From: Streptococcus parasanguinis
Lineage (GTDB): Bacteria > Bacillota > Bacilli > Lactobacillales > Streptococcaceae
Assembly: GCF_016648855.1 (NCBI RefSeq)
Contig: NZ_JACLQU010000003.1
Coordinates: 119,385-183,384 of the forward strand
Direction of reading: 5' to 3'
DNA length: 64,000 nt
Under the pieces are notes generated by a model. The model was not told the DNA's origin and did no database searches. It saw only the letters and a list, made by a program, of their open reading frames with translations. This document shows positions 31,481-39,573 of this stretch, piece by piece (position 1 is the first letter of the stretch; each line of letters starts with the position of its first letter). A program made the position numbers and the translations under genes.

Positions 31481-31897
31481 CTATTTCCCTTTTCTGCGAT
31501 GCAACAAAGCTTGGTTGATTCGTTGAGTTTTTTTATGGAGTTGCCAAATCTGGTACAGCCAGATCAGGCCGTAAATGGCTAGAAAGATCAACCAAGGAAT
31601 CGGGCTCCGCAAGGCTGTCCCCCAGCCAAAAAACAAGTAGGTTAATGCTAAGATGGCAGCTGTCACAACTAAATGCAAAGCCACACGCAAACTATAGGTC
31701 AAAAACTCTTCTTCCTCAAGAATGAATGTCAAGACCCCCATTGTCCCACTCATCAAAAAGATCGCCAGGATATTGCGGACATTTACAGCAGGATAGACGA
31801 TGTTGGTATAGACATGGGATAATAACACCAAACACAAATAAAAGAAGGATCCTGTCCTCATACCAGATACAAAATAAGCTATAACTCGTTTCATCAC
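31481..31897 (-). CDS. DUF3021 membrane protein
   Basis: 138 residues with four hydrophobic segments (about 15-30, 42-60, 68-90, 100-118) and a basic C-terminus. DUF3021 proteins are commonly encoded next to LytTR regulators; in related streptococcal systems such as HdrRM and BrsRM a membrane partner inhibits the regulator. It is 6 bp after the LytTR gene, so the same inhibitory pairing is likely (inference). Last gene of a four-gene operon. Confidence 0.85.
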   Translation of the reverse strand: MMKRVIAYFVSGMRTGSFFYLCLVLLSHVYTNIVYPAVNVRNILAIFLMSGTMGVLTFILEEEEFLTYSLRVALHLVVTAAILALTYLFFGWGTALRSPIPWLIFLAIYGLIWLYQIWQLHKKTQRINQALLHRRKGK

Positions 31898-31903
31898 TTT
31901 CTC

Positions 31904-32359
31904 CTATACCCCTAAATAATCCATCAAGGATTTGACATATTTCCGACTGACACTTGATTTTACTCCACGTGTCAGTTTAGCCATCATATTGCCTGAAAAA
32001 CTATCCGATAGCGATTCTAAATGGTCGATATTCATCACCGCGTGGCGTGATATCTGTAAAAAATTACGACGATTAATCCGATGTTGAAAATTTATCAAAG
32101 TATCTCTGATGGTGAACGTTTTGTCTGTCGTATAAATGGTGAGCTGATTCTTATCAATCTCGGCTAGAATAATGTCATCAATTTTCACCATGATCAAATG
32201 ATCATCTGTTTTGATAGGGATCACTACTTGATTCACTGTCGAAAATTGTTCGAGATACTCCATCACCTCTCGTGCTTGATCAGATAATTGCTTGGCTTGA
32301 ATGACCACACAGGGGTCGTTTTCTGGGATATCTTGTTTTTCCTCAAAACGAATCTTCAT
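31904..32359 (-). CDS. LytTR-family DNA-binding regulator without receiver domain
   Basis: 151 residues from the ATG at 32359 (a GTG six codons earlier is less likely). The N-terminal 55 residues are not a response-regulator receiver. Residues about 55-148 are a LytTR domain ('VKIDDIILAEIDKNQLTIYT', 'FLQISRHAVMNIDHL', 'RKYVKSLMDYLG'). It would bind direct repeats upstream of target promoters. It sits between an ABC-2 permease gene and DUF3021, so it probably regulates this operon. Confidence 0.88.
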   Translation of the reverse strand: MKIRFEEKQDIPENDPCVVIQAKQLSDQAREVMEYLEQFSTVNQVVIPIKTDDHLIMVKIDDIILAEIDKNQLTIYTTDKTFTIRDTLINFQHRINRRNFLQISRHAVMNIDHLESLSDSFSGNMMAKLTRGVKSSVSRKYVKSLMDYLGV

Positions 32360-32377
32360 TCCTACTCCAATTCTCAC

Positions 32378-33220
32378 TTACTTTCTTTTACTCGATCTTT
32401 TTGCCAAGGAAATCCAAATCCCCAAAGCTAGAAGAATACCTCCTAACACTATAAGGTATGTTTGTTCCTTTGTCAATAAAGTTTGCCATTTGAGCTGAAC
32501 ACCCATTTTTTCTTGAAACTCTTGAAGAAGATTATCTTGACCTTTAAAGGTCTCACTTAATGCTTCTTTCATGAGGACTTGTCGATAAAGTGCAGCAATA
32601 TAAGTTGCTGGGGTACATTTCATTAGTAGTTGAGCAAAATTAGGTAGAACGCCCAAAGGTACATAAGTCCCTACCAAAAAACCAGAAGCTGTACCCACTA
32701 TGGTCGAAAACTTCCCAAGACTGTCTACTGATTGGAAAAAATAAACAAAAATGGCATTCACTAAGCTAGAAAGTAGGCTACTAAGTAGCATAATGAGGAG
32801 CACTTCAGGTAATAGAGATAAGGTTGGAACTTCTCTAAAATAGCCACACATCAGCACATACATAAGGATCTGCATGGAAAAAGAAATGATGATTGCACTC
32901 GTTAGATACGAAAATGCTAACCGCCACTTTCCTTGATCCGATAAATAAAGATCCTGATCTACCTGATGTTCACGGTCCTTTACTAACTGAGTCAGGGCAG
33001 CCAGACTTGTCGTAATCCCTGTCACAGCCAGCGTCCCACTCATTAACCAATTATTTAACACAGGACCACTATTGGGGAGCTGAGCCCAAGCATCTGTTAG
33101 ATTTTTTTGAAGAAAAATAATATAAAGGACAAAGGAAATCAAGGCTCCCAACAGGGAGAAGAAAACTCCTGAACGATTCCTGAAGTACAATAAAAAATTT
33201 CGCTTTAGTAAGGCTAGCAT
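32378..33220 (-). CDS. ABC-2 type transporter permease
   Basis: 280 residues with six hydrophobic segments and the ABC-2 pattern: an N-terminal amphipathic start, 'NNWLMSGTLAVTGITTSLAAL' and 'GFLVGTYVPLGVLPNFAQLLMKCTPATY'. The start shares TAATG with the ATPase stop. Probable exporter of a peptide, antimicrobial or lipid; substrate unknown. Confidence 0.88.
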   Translation of the reverse strand: MLALLKRNFLLYFRNRSGVFFSLLGALISFVLYIIFLQKNLTDAWAQLPNSGPVLNNWLMSGTLAVTGITTSLAALTQLVKDREHQVDQDLYLSDQGKWRLAFSYLTSAIIISFSMQILMYVLMCGYFREVPTLSLLPEVLLIMLLSSLLSSLVNAIFVYFFQSVDSLGKFSTIVGTASGFLVGTYVPLGVLPNFAQLLMKCTPATYIAALYRQVLMKEALSETFKGQDNLLQEFQEKMGVQLKWQTLLTKEQTYLIVLGGILLALGIWISLAKRSSKRK

Positions 33221-34086
33221 TAGCGAACCTCCCTTCCTGTAAGTGCAATAAAGGCATCATCCATGGTCCCTGGGCGAAACTCAAAATGGGCTATTTTATC
33301 TCTAACTTGCGCCAGGTAATCAATGGCTTCCCTTTCACTATCGGGTTGAAGAACATACTCCAATTGACCTTGTTGCTCTACTGACATTCCCGAAGATTTG
33401 AGACTTTCTATCTGCTGTCTCTCCTTGAAACGAATCTTTAAGATATTAGTAGCATACTGGCTCTTAATATCTAGTGCCGATCCTTGAGCAATCACTTTCC
33501 CATGATCTACAATATAAATTTGATCAGCTTCATCTGCTTCGTCAAGATAATGCGTGGTCAATACAACGGTCATTCCCTCTTCTCTCTGCAATTGATAGAG
33601 CAAATCCCAAATAGATTTTCGAGTTTGGATATCCAAACCTGTCGTTGGTTCGTCTAAGAATAGAATATCTGGTTGTGAGAGCAGAGCACGCGCAATGTCA
33701 ACCCGACGCTTTTGGCCGCCTGAAAGCGTCCCATATTTCTGCTTTTGGAAAGCTGATAGGCCTAGACGATCAATAAGATCAGACACACGATTTGGTTTTA
33801 GGCCTTTGTACTGTCTGGCACGAATGGTCAGATTTTCCCTAACCGTCAGCATCTCATCTAAGACACTAGTCTGAAAGACCACACCAATTTTAGTACCTGG
33901 TTCATAGATGATTTTACCTTGCGTTGGTTGTTTCAAACCAATCAACATGGAAATCGTCGTTGATTTCCCCGCCCCATTTGGTCCTAGAATCGCATTAAAG
34001 GTTCCCTTTTCAAACTGTAAATGAATATTGTTTACGGCTAAATGATTTCCATATCGTTTACTGATGTTTTTAGCTTGTAATATCAT
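33220..34086 (-). CDS. ABC transporter ATP-binding protein
   Basis: 288 residues: Walker A 'GPNGAGKSTT' (about 37), Q-loop 'VVFQTSVLDEML', signature 'LSGGQKRRVDIA', Walker B 'DILFLDEPTTGLD', H-loop 'LTTHYLDEADEAD', and a C-terminal DrrA-like extension (about 215-288). It pairs with the downstream ABC-2 permease as an efflux complex. The leader contains a terminator-like hairpin. Confidence 0.92.
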   Translation of the reverse strand: MILQAKNISKRYGNHLAVNNIHLQFEKGTFNAILGPNGAGKSTTISMLIGLKQPTQGKIIYEPGTKIGVVFQTSVLDEMLTVRENLTIRARQYKGLKPNRVSDLIDRLGLSAFQKQKYGTLSGGQKRRVDIARALLSQPDILFLDEPTTGLDIQTRKSIWDLLYQLQREEGMTVVLTTHYLDEADEADQIYIVDHGKVIAQGSALDIKSQYATNILKIRFKERQQIESLKSSGMSVEQQGQLEYVLQPDSEREAIDYLAQVRDKIAHFEFRPGTMDDAFIALTGREVR

Positions 34087-34118
34087 GTTCTCTCTCCTTT
34101 TGATAGAACCAGTCTAAC

Positions 34119-34146
34119 AAAAAAAGCCATTTAAAAAACGGCTTTT
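34119..34146 (-). terminator. Attenuator-like hairpin in the ABC/LytTR operon leader
   Basis: A 10-bp stem with one G-U pair (34123-34132 with 34136-34145) is followed on the minus strand by T7. It ends about 35 bp before the ATPase start, between divergent genes, so it cannot be the terminator of a neighbouring gene. Confidence 0.7.
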
Positions 34147-34206
34147 GGGTATAAGTGGTCAAAATGAAGAGATGAGTGGCGAGATAGAAGAGATTAAAAT
34201 GAGGAA

Positions 34207-34236
34207 ATTAAATAAAGAGACTCAAGTTCCATTCAA
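34207..34236 (-). promoter_or_regulatory. Promoter of the ABC/LytTR/DUF3021 operon
   Basis: Minus strand: TTGAAT (34231-34236), 18-bp spacer, TTTAAT (34207-34212). It lies upstream of the hairpin, giving a leader of about 115 nt. Confidence 0.55.
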
Positions 34237-34287
34237 TACCGCGTAGATTCGTTAAAAAAGTGTGACTTAGTCCCATTAAAACATCGG

Positions 34288-34316
34288 TTGCTATCTAGAG
34301 GCTCTTTTGTTACACT
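34288..34316 (+). promoter_or_regulatory. Promoter giving leaderless rlmA
   Basis: TTGCTA (34288-34293), 17-bp spacer, extended -10 TG-T-TACACT (hexamer 34311-34316). Six bases separate the -10 from the ATG. Confidence 0.72.
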
Positions 34317-34322
34317 ACTAAT

Positions 34323-35177
34323 ATGAATACACCGATCAAACCAAAATTACAACGATTTCAAACAGCCACTGCTTTTGCCTGTCCCATCTGTCAATTGGAC
34401 CTAGAACTTGTGGAGACCAGTTTTAAATGTCCCAAGGGCCATTCTTTTGATTTGGCGAAATTTGGCTATGTCAACCTGGCTCCTCAGATCAAACAATCGA
34501 AGGACTATGACAAAGAAAATTTCCAGAATCGCCAGCTAATCTTGGAAGCAGGTTTTTATGAGCCGATTCTAACAGCGATCGGACAAAAAATTCCGACCAG
34601 TGATGCCAGAATTCTAGATATCGGTTGTGGAGAAGGCTATTACTCCCGGAAACTACAAGAAGCCTATCCCAAGGCTACTTTCTATGCCTTTGATCTTTCC
34701 AAGGAATCTGTGCAACTAGCTGCCAAGAGTGACGCTAGCTGGAAGGTCAATTGGTTTGTAGGAGACTTGGCTCATTTACCCATTCAATCCAAGAGTATAG
34801 AGGTCATTTTGGACATCTTCTCCCCGGCTAATTACGCTGAATTTGAGCGTGTCTTAAAGGCTGAAGGGGTCATCATTAAGGTTGTCCCAACCTCTTCTCA
34901 TCTGAAAGAAATTCGTCAGTTGGCCCAAGATCAATTGACCAAGCAATCCTACTCCAACCAGGAAATTTTGGAGCACTTTGAAGACCACTGTCAGATCCTC
35001 TCATCCGAAACAGTCAGCCTCACCAAGAGTTTAACTCCAGAAGAACGCCAGGCGCTCCTCGCCATGACCCCCCTTCTATTTCACGTTGACCAAGAAAAAA
35101 TCGATTGGACCCAACTCACAGAAATCACCATTGAAGCTGAGCTGCTGGTTGGGAAAATCAAGATACAAAGGACTTAA
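34323..35177 (+). CDS. rlmA: 23S rRNA (guanine) methyltransferase, RlmA family
   Basis: 284 residues. An N-terminal zinc finger (C20, C23, C36, H40) and a SAM domain ('ILDIGCGEGYYSRKL', 'FDLSKESVQLA', 'DIFSPANYAEF') match RlmA/RrmA-type enzymes; the Gram-positive RlmAII form methylates G748 in the macrolide-binding region (family knowledge). No ribosome site precedes the ATG and the promoter predicts a leaderless mRNA. It is followed by a strong hairpin terminator. Confidence 0.9.
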   Translation: MNTPIKPKLQRFQTATAFACPICQLDLELVETSFKCPKGHSFDLAKFGYVNLAPQIKQSKDYDKENFQNRQLILEAGFYEPILTAIGQKIPTSDARILDIGCGEGYYSRKLQEAYPKATFYAFDLSKESVQLAAKSDASWKVNWFVGDLAHLPIQSKSIEVILDIFSPANYAEFERVLKAEGVIIKVVPTSSHLKEIRQLAQDQLTKQSYSNQEILEHFEDHCQILSSETVSLTKSLTPEERQALLAMTPLLFHVDQEKIDWTQLTEITIEAELLVGKIKIQRT

Positions 35178-35181
35178 AGTA

Positions 35182-35247
35182 AAAAGGCTGAGACGATTTG
35201 TCTCAGCCTTTTTACTCATCTTCTGCATGCTCTGTCATGACTTGTAA
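35182..35247. repeat. Direct repeat copy 1: terminator plus duplicated yesN tail
   Basis: A terminator hairpin (13-14-bp stem, loop GATTT) is joined to 34 bp identical to the end of yesN, including its stop and the codons for 'LQVMTEHAEDE'. Copy 2 is at 36581-36645. The hairpin serves as terminator for rlmA. Confidence 0.85.
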
Positions 35248-35255
35248 AGCACTTT

Positions 35256-35819
35256 TTAAATCCTTTTTGCTATTTGTGCGATTTTTTCGAGTTCTTCTTT
35301 CCGTTGACGATCACTCATATATTCCACTCGTGTAACTTGTGTCACTTTAACCGGTTTAATACCACAGGGTTTCAAGATTTGGGATTTTAGAACCTTTGCG
35401 TAGTCTTGAGAAAAAGGAAGAAAAACTTTTGGCGTATTATGCGTCGTAATGATCCACGCTTTTCCATCTAGTTGTCCCACCGGACCTCGAGGTCCATTCT
35501 GATAAGCAAAACCTGCAACAAAAACACGATCAATAAAACCTTTTAAAATAGCTGGCATTCCACTCCACCAAGTAGGGAAAATAAAAATCAACTGATCCGC
35601 CCAACTCAATAAATCTCTATACGGTTTCATGTCTTCATTATGCTGTAAATCTCTCCTTTTATGCCTTTCATCAAAACGTAAAACCGGATCAAAGTTTTCT
35701 TTATATAAGTCTACTATTTTAACCCTATGCTCTGGTGCTAAATGCTTTTGCACAGTTTGAAGGATTGATGCATTATAACTTGTTTCATTCGGATGTGAAT
35801 AGATTATTAAAACATTCAT
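35256..35819 (-). CDS. NAD(P)H dehydrogenase (quinone)-like flavodoxin-fold oxidoreductase
   Basis: 187 residues of the flavodoxin_2 family: FMN loop 'IIYSHPNETSYNASIL', 'FIFPTWWSGMPAILKGFIDRVF' and 'GKAWIITTHNTP'. It likely reduces quinones or electrophiles with NAD(P)H. Its start shares TGATG with the TetR stop, after AAAGGAG. The pair is more A+T-rich than its neighbours and is bounded by long direct repeats, so it appears to be inserted. Confidence 0.9.
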   Translation of the reverse strand: MNVLIIYSHPNETSYNASILQTVQKHLAPEHRVKIVDLYKENFDPVLRFDERHKRRDLQHNEDMKPYRDLLSWADQLIFIFPTWWSGMPAILKGFIDRVFVAGFAYQNGPRGPVGQLDGKAWIITTHNTPKVFLPFSQDYAKVLKSQILKPCGIKPVKVTQVTRVEYMSDRQRKEELEKIAQIAKRI

Positions 35820-36412
35820 CAGCTATCTCCTTTTATATAAATATCAAGCATCGTTCTGACGGTCTTTTGAACATCATTTTCTTTAAAGCTTTCTCCAACG
35901 GGACTCCTTACCAATAGAGCCAAACCCGCAATAAAACTCCAAAAATGGATCAAAATTTCTGCGTCACTACTAGAAAGATTTTCCTCATCTTTAACTCTTA
36001 ACGCTACCGACTTAAAATGTTCAAATCCTGGTAAAGAGGAGTTGACTGAAATAGTTTCATGGGATAACTCCATATAGTTATATGGAAATTTGATAAATAA
36101 TGCTTCAAATAGATAGGTTTCCTCTTGGGCAAACCTTACAAAGTTACAGCCCATCAGAGTTAGTTGAGTTCTTGCATCTATGGAAGTATCAATCCCTTGT
36201 ATCATATTTTTCAAAAAGAACATTGATAAGTGTTCCATAACCACTTGAATATATCTATCTTTACTTCCAAAATGCTTATAGGGAGCTCCATGAGTCACCC
36301 CACATTTTTGAGCTATTGTACGCATAGACATCCGGTCAATCCCGTTAGTTCTGATTTCTTCAATGCCGACCAAAATTAACTTTTCTTTCAGTTCTTCCGT
36401 ATTCCGTTTCAT
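35819..36412 (-). CDS. TetR-family transcriptional repressor
   Basis: 197 residues from the ATG at 36412, after AAAGGTGG. The N-terminal helix-turn-helix (about 25-48, 'MRTIAQKCGVTHGAPYKHFGSKD') is followed by a helical ligand-binding domain. It is co-transcribed with the oxidoreductase. Two 20-bp near-identical repeats overlap the promoter, strongly suggesting autorepression relieved by an electrophile or drug (inference). Confidence 0.9.
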   Translation of the reverse strand: MKRNTEELKEKLILVGIEEIRTNGIDRMSMRTIAQKCGVTHGAPYKHFGSKDRYIQVVMEHLSMFFLKNMIQGIDTSIDARTQLTLMGCNFVRFAQEETYLFEALFIKFPYNYMELSHETISVNSSLPGFEHFKSVALRVKDEENLSSSDAEILIHFWSFIAGLALLVRSPVGESFKENDVQKTVRTMLDIYIKGDS

Positions 36413-36431
36413 TTGACCACCTTTCCTTATC

Positions 36432-36476
36432 AAAGTATACGCCGTCTACTTTTTATAAAGTATACACTGTCTACTT
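36432..36476 (-). promoter_or_regulatory. Tandem TetR operators
   Basis: Two copies of AAAGTATACnnnGTCTACTT (36432-36451 and 36457-36476), 25 bp apart. Each is an imperfect palindrome, AGTATAC / GTCTACT. Copy two covers the -10 and part of the spacer; copy one lies in the transcribed leader. Confidence 0.8.
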
Positions 36477-36487
36477 ATATTTGTCAA
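36459..36487 (-). promoter_or_regulatory. Promoter of the tetR-oxidoreductase operon
   Basis: Minus strand: consensus TTGACA (36482-36487), 17-bp spacer, TATACT (36459-36464). A strong promoter under the operators. Confidence 0.85.
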
Positions 36488-36580
36488 ATTAAAAAATACT
36501 CAAAACTTAGCTTCAGGGCCTCTGACCTTCTGTCACGTACTCACTTAAGGAAAGTTACTAAGAAGACTTTATCTTCAATC

Positions 36581-36645
36581 AAAAGGCTGAGACAAATCGT
36601 CTCAGCCTTTTACTCATCTTCTGCATGCTCTGTCATGACTTGTAA
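36581..36645. repeat. Direct repeat copy 2: terminator and true yesN 3' end
   Basis: Same hairpin stem as copy 1, but the loop is AAATC, the reverse complement of the loop in copy 1. It is followed by the same 34 bp, here the genuine yesN terminus. It acts as the terminator of the yesLMN operon. Confidence 0.85.
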
Positions 36646-37914
36646 GCGATAGGTTTTAGGCGATTTCCCACAGAGTTTACGGAAAACCTTGTAGAAATAG
36701 CCTACATTACTGTAACCAACTTTATAGCAGATATCTTCAATGCTGTCATTGGTCGATAAGAGGAGCTGCTGGGCAGCCTTAATCCGCTGTTTGTTGAGGA
36801 GTTCTGCGAACGTTGCATTGGTTTCTCGTTTAATCAATTGGCCTAAATAGACTGGATTAATAAAGAGAGCCTGACTGATGTCCTTGAGCGACAGCTCTTT
36901 TTGGTAATCACGGCTAATCACTTGGAGGACACTCGCTACATTTTCATTCATCCGATAGTGGGATAAGAAACGGGACAACTCTTCCTGGATAAAGCCAATC
37001 ATCTCGCTAAAAGTGGCAGTTTCTTGGACTTTCTTGACTACATCAGCTAAATTATCACCTTGCAGGTATTCAAACAAATGAAAGACATCCATCAAAAATT
37101 GGATAAAGAGCTGCTTGGTCAGTGAGACCTTAGGGGTCTTCTCAAGGATCATTTTTTCTAACCAGTCCAGTTCTTCTAAGATCTGTTGGATATTTCCTTG
37201 CATGATCACCCGATAGGCCGGCTCGTAGTAATGGAAGACTTCTTCATCTTGATTGAGAGGGGTCGCCCCATAAAAGAGGCTCCGCTCCACTAGATCCTTA
37301 AATTGATGAAAGTGCTCCTTATACGGAGGTTCAAAGGCCTTCTCAATCATGGCTTCTTCTTCCTGATCCGAGATAAAGAGTTGAAGATTTTGCCCAAGAA
37401 CTTGATAAGACGAGCTGATAAAGCCTTTTTTCTCCTTAGCGACTCCAATCCACAATGAGTTCCGACCTGCGATATAGCGACAAAACTCTTCCTCAGAGAT
37501 ATCATCGTGAATCAAACGGTCGGCCAACTCTTGGCTTGGTTGCTGGATTTTATGCTGAATTTTTTCTAGGATATTGCCCATCTCCACCTTATTGACAGGT
37601 TTGAGCAGGTAGTCTGCCACGCGCAAATTGAGAGCTGTCTTGACGTATTCAAAATCCTGATAGCCTGACATAATGATAAAGGCAGCATCTGGGATCAAAT
37701 CCTTCATCTCAGCAATCATCTGAAGTCCAGTTTTCCCAGGCATATTGACATCCGTGATCACCACATCTACCGGATACTCTCGCACATAATCAAGGGCCTG
37801 GTCTGCATCTTCTGCAGTTGCGACCACTTCCATATTCCAGTGGTCAAAGGGGATTAATTTTTTTAACCCTTCTGTAATCATATACTCATCGTCTACTAAT
37901 AAGACTTTGTACAT
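36610..37914 (-). CDS. yesN: AraC-type response regulator YesN (TCS07-like)
   Basis: 434 residues from the ATG at 37914 (AAAGGAG). The receiver domain has D8/D9, D55 ('VVITDVNMPG') and 'LLKP'; a middle region of about 200 residues precedes an AraC/XylS double helix-turn-helix (about 335-430, 'NPVYLGQLIKRETNATF', 'CYKVGYSNVGYFYKVFRK'). With YesM it forms a two-component system; in S. pneumoniae the orthologous pair controls N-glycan utilisation genes, which here lie directly next to it. Confidence 0.92.
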   Translation of the reverse strand: MYKVLLVDDEYMITEGLKKLIPFDHWNMEVVATAEDADQALDYVREYPVDVVITDVNMPGKTGLQMIAEMKDLIPDAAFIIMSGYQDFEYVKTALNLRVADYLLKPVNKVEMGNILEKIQHKIQQPSQELADRLIHDDISEEEFCRYIAGRNSLWIGVAKEKKGFISSSYQVLGQNLQLFISDQEEEAMIEKAFEPPYKEHFHQFKDLVERSLFYGATPLNQDEEVFHYYEPAYRVIMQGNIQQILEELDWLEKMILEKTPKVSLTKQLFIQFLMDVFHLFEYLQGDNLADVVKKVQETATFSEMIGFIQEELSRFLSHYRMNENVASVLQVISRDYQKELSLKDISQALFINPVYLGQLIKRETNATFAELLNKQRIKAAQQLLLSTNDSIEDICYKVGYSNVGYFYKVFRKLCGKSPKTYRLQVMTEHAEDE

Positions 37915-37924
37915 TCTGTCTCCT

Positions 37925-39571
37925 TTATTCATCTTGAATGGTTATCGTATAAGTCACTCCATGGTTAGGTTGGGAGAAGACTTGGATATGGTAGCGATCT
38001 CCAAAATAGAGCAGCAGGCGTTCATGGACATTGACAATTCCGATGGACTGCCGACCACTCTTTTCTTCGATTTCTGAGCGTGGATTGCGATTGGCTAGCA
38101 TCTCTTGAATGCTTTCTAGCTGTTCTTCTTTCATCCCGCGCCCATTATCAGTGGTCAAGATGATGACCTGCCCTTCTCCTTGCAAGACCTTGACACTGAT
38201 CACATTGTCCTTGCGTTTGTGATCCACTCCATGGGCAAAATAGTTCTCAACCAAAGGCTGGATGGTAAATTTTGGAATCTTCATCTTTTCCAAACCTGGA
38301 TCGATCTTAAAGCCATAGGCAATCGATTTTGGATAACGCACCATGCAGAGGTAGCTGTATTTGCGACAAAATTCGAGCTCATTTTCAACTGTCGTCACTC
38401 GCTCGTCTGAGATATTATTGCGCAAGAGACTACTAAACTCATAGATAATATCACCCAATTCATCCTGCTCTTGCATCACGGCATACATCCGGATAAATTC
38501 CAGTGTATTGTACATGAAGTGGGGATTGATCTGGGCTTGTAGCGCCCGCATATTAGCATCTTTTTGGCTGAGCTGCAACTGGTAGATATCCCGAATGTTC
38601 TTGTCCATATTGTCTAACATGGTATTGATCATATTACCAATAACCAGCAGTTCTTGGTCCTTAGTCGAGGTATCAATCCGTCGTTCACTATCGCCTTGAC
38701 TGATCTGATTCATGGTATCGACCAAATCGAGGACTTGACGCCGGTAATTTTTGAAAATCTGCCGTAACAACAAGTAAAGGATCAAGAAAATTAGGAAAGC
38801 AATGGAGAGAAAAGTGGTCAGGTTAGCTAGACCCTTTTTGACCAGATAACTTTTAGAAACAGCTACATCCACCTTGTAGCCATAGATCGTGCTACGGGTT
38901 TGCCATTTAACATCTTTTGATTGTCCCTTATCCCCTTCATGGTACATCTCTTTCCCAAAGGGCGTGAAGATCCGCACAGCAACCGGTAGATCTCCTCTAG
39001 CATTGTCAATCGCTGCCGTCAAAATTTCCTGGTCCAGAGTCATATAAGCAATCCCAACTCCAGCACCCGTAGTCGGATCTGTCAAAGGAACCGGAATGGC
39101 TGTCGCAGGAGCCTTGTAACGGTCCGCTGAAACTTGCTTACCCCCCTTCGATTGCCGGGTAGAGACAAATACTGTCTTGTAATCCGACAAGGTGACATCG
39201 ATACCCTCGATGTTTTTATTGCTCAAATAGAGACTGTCAATATTCTTATGTAGGGACAATTGGATATAAGAAGGGAATTGGGCATTCAACCGCCAGGTCT
39301 CATACTCTGAAGGAGACATGGTAAAATAGCGGTAAACCCCTTCTAACTTTGCAGGGTTTTCAACGAGGCTACGCCCTTCTTGTGTGACCCGCTGATAAGA
39401 GGTCTCAAGATCCGTCACGACTTCAGTCAAGACCCGTTGGGCGATCCGGTCGGCTTCAGCTTGCTGGTTTTTCCAAGAGATCCCCGCTACGACGAGACCC
39501 ATAATGGTCAAAATGACCACCATGACATAGGCGTAGAATTTTAAAAGCGTACTTAACCAGATTTTTTTCAT
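37925..39571 (-). CDS. yesM: Sensor histidine kinase YesM
   Basis: 548 residues. Membrane helices at about 10-32 and 250-270 flank an extracellular sensor domain of about 215 residues. Then come a HAMP (about 272-325), the His_kinase box 'QINPHFMYNTLEFIRMY' with H351, and HATPase motifs ('LVENYFAHGVDHK', 'DNGRGMKEEQ'). It senses an extracellular signal, probably a glycan fragment, and phosphorylates YesN. It follows yesL after 2 bp and precedes yesN by 10 bp. Confidence 0.93.
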   Translation of the reverse strand: MKKIWLSTLLKFYAYVMVVILTIMGLVVAGISWKNQQAEADRIAQRVLTEVVTDLETSYQRVTQEGRSLVENPAKLEGVYRYFTMSPSEYETWRLNAQFPSYIQLSLHKNIDSLYLSNKNIEGIDVTLSDYKTVFVSTRQSKGGKQVSADRYKAPATAIPVPLTDPTTGAGVGIAYMTLDQEILTAAIDNARGDLPVAVRIFTPFGKEMYHEGDKGQSKDVKWQTRSTIYGYKVDVAVSKSYLVKKGLANLTTFLSIAFLIFLILYLLLRQIFKNYRRQVLDLVDTMNQISQGDSERRIDTSTKDQELLVIGNMINTMLDNMDKNIRDIYQLQLSQKDANMRALQAQINPHFMYNTLEFIRMYAVMQEQDELGDIIYEFSSLLRNNISDERVTTVENELEFCRKYSYLCMVRYPKSIAYGFKIDPGLEKMKIPKFTIQPLVENYFAHGVDHKRKDNVISVKVLQGEGQVIILTTDNGRGMKEEQLESIQEMLANRNPRSEIEEKSGRQSIGIVNVHERLLLYFGDRYHIQVFSQPNHGVTYTITIQDE

Positions 39572-39573
39572 CG

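Noticed and set aside
32378..34086. Lantibiotic immunity (LanFEG) system
   Set aside because: Only one permease is present and no lantibiotic precursor, LanB/C/M or bacteriocin signature is nearby; the substrate is left open.
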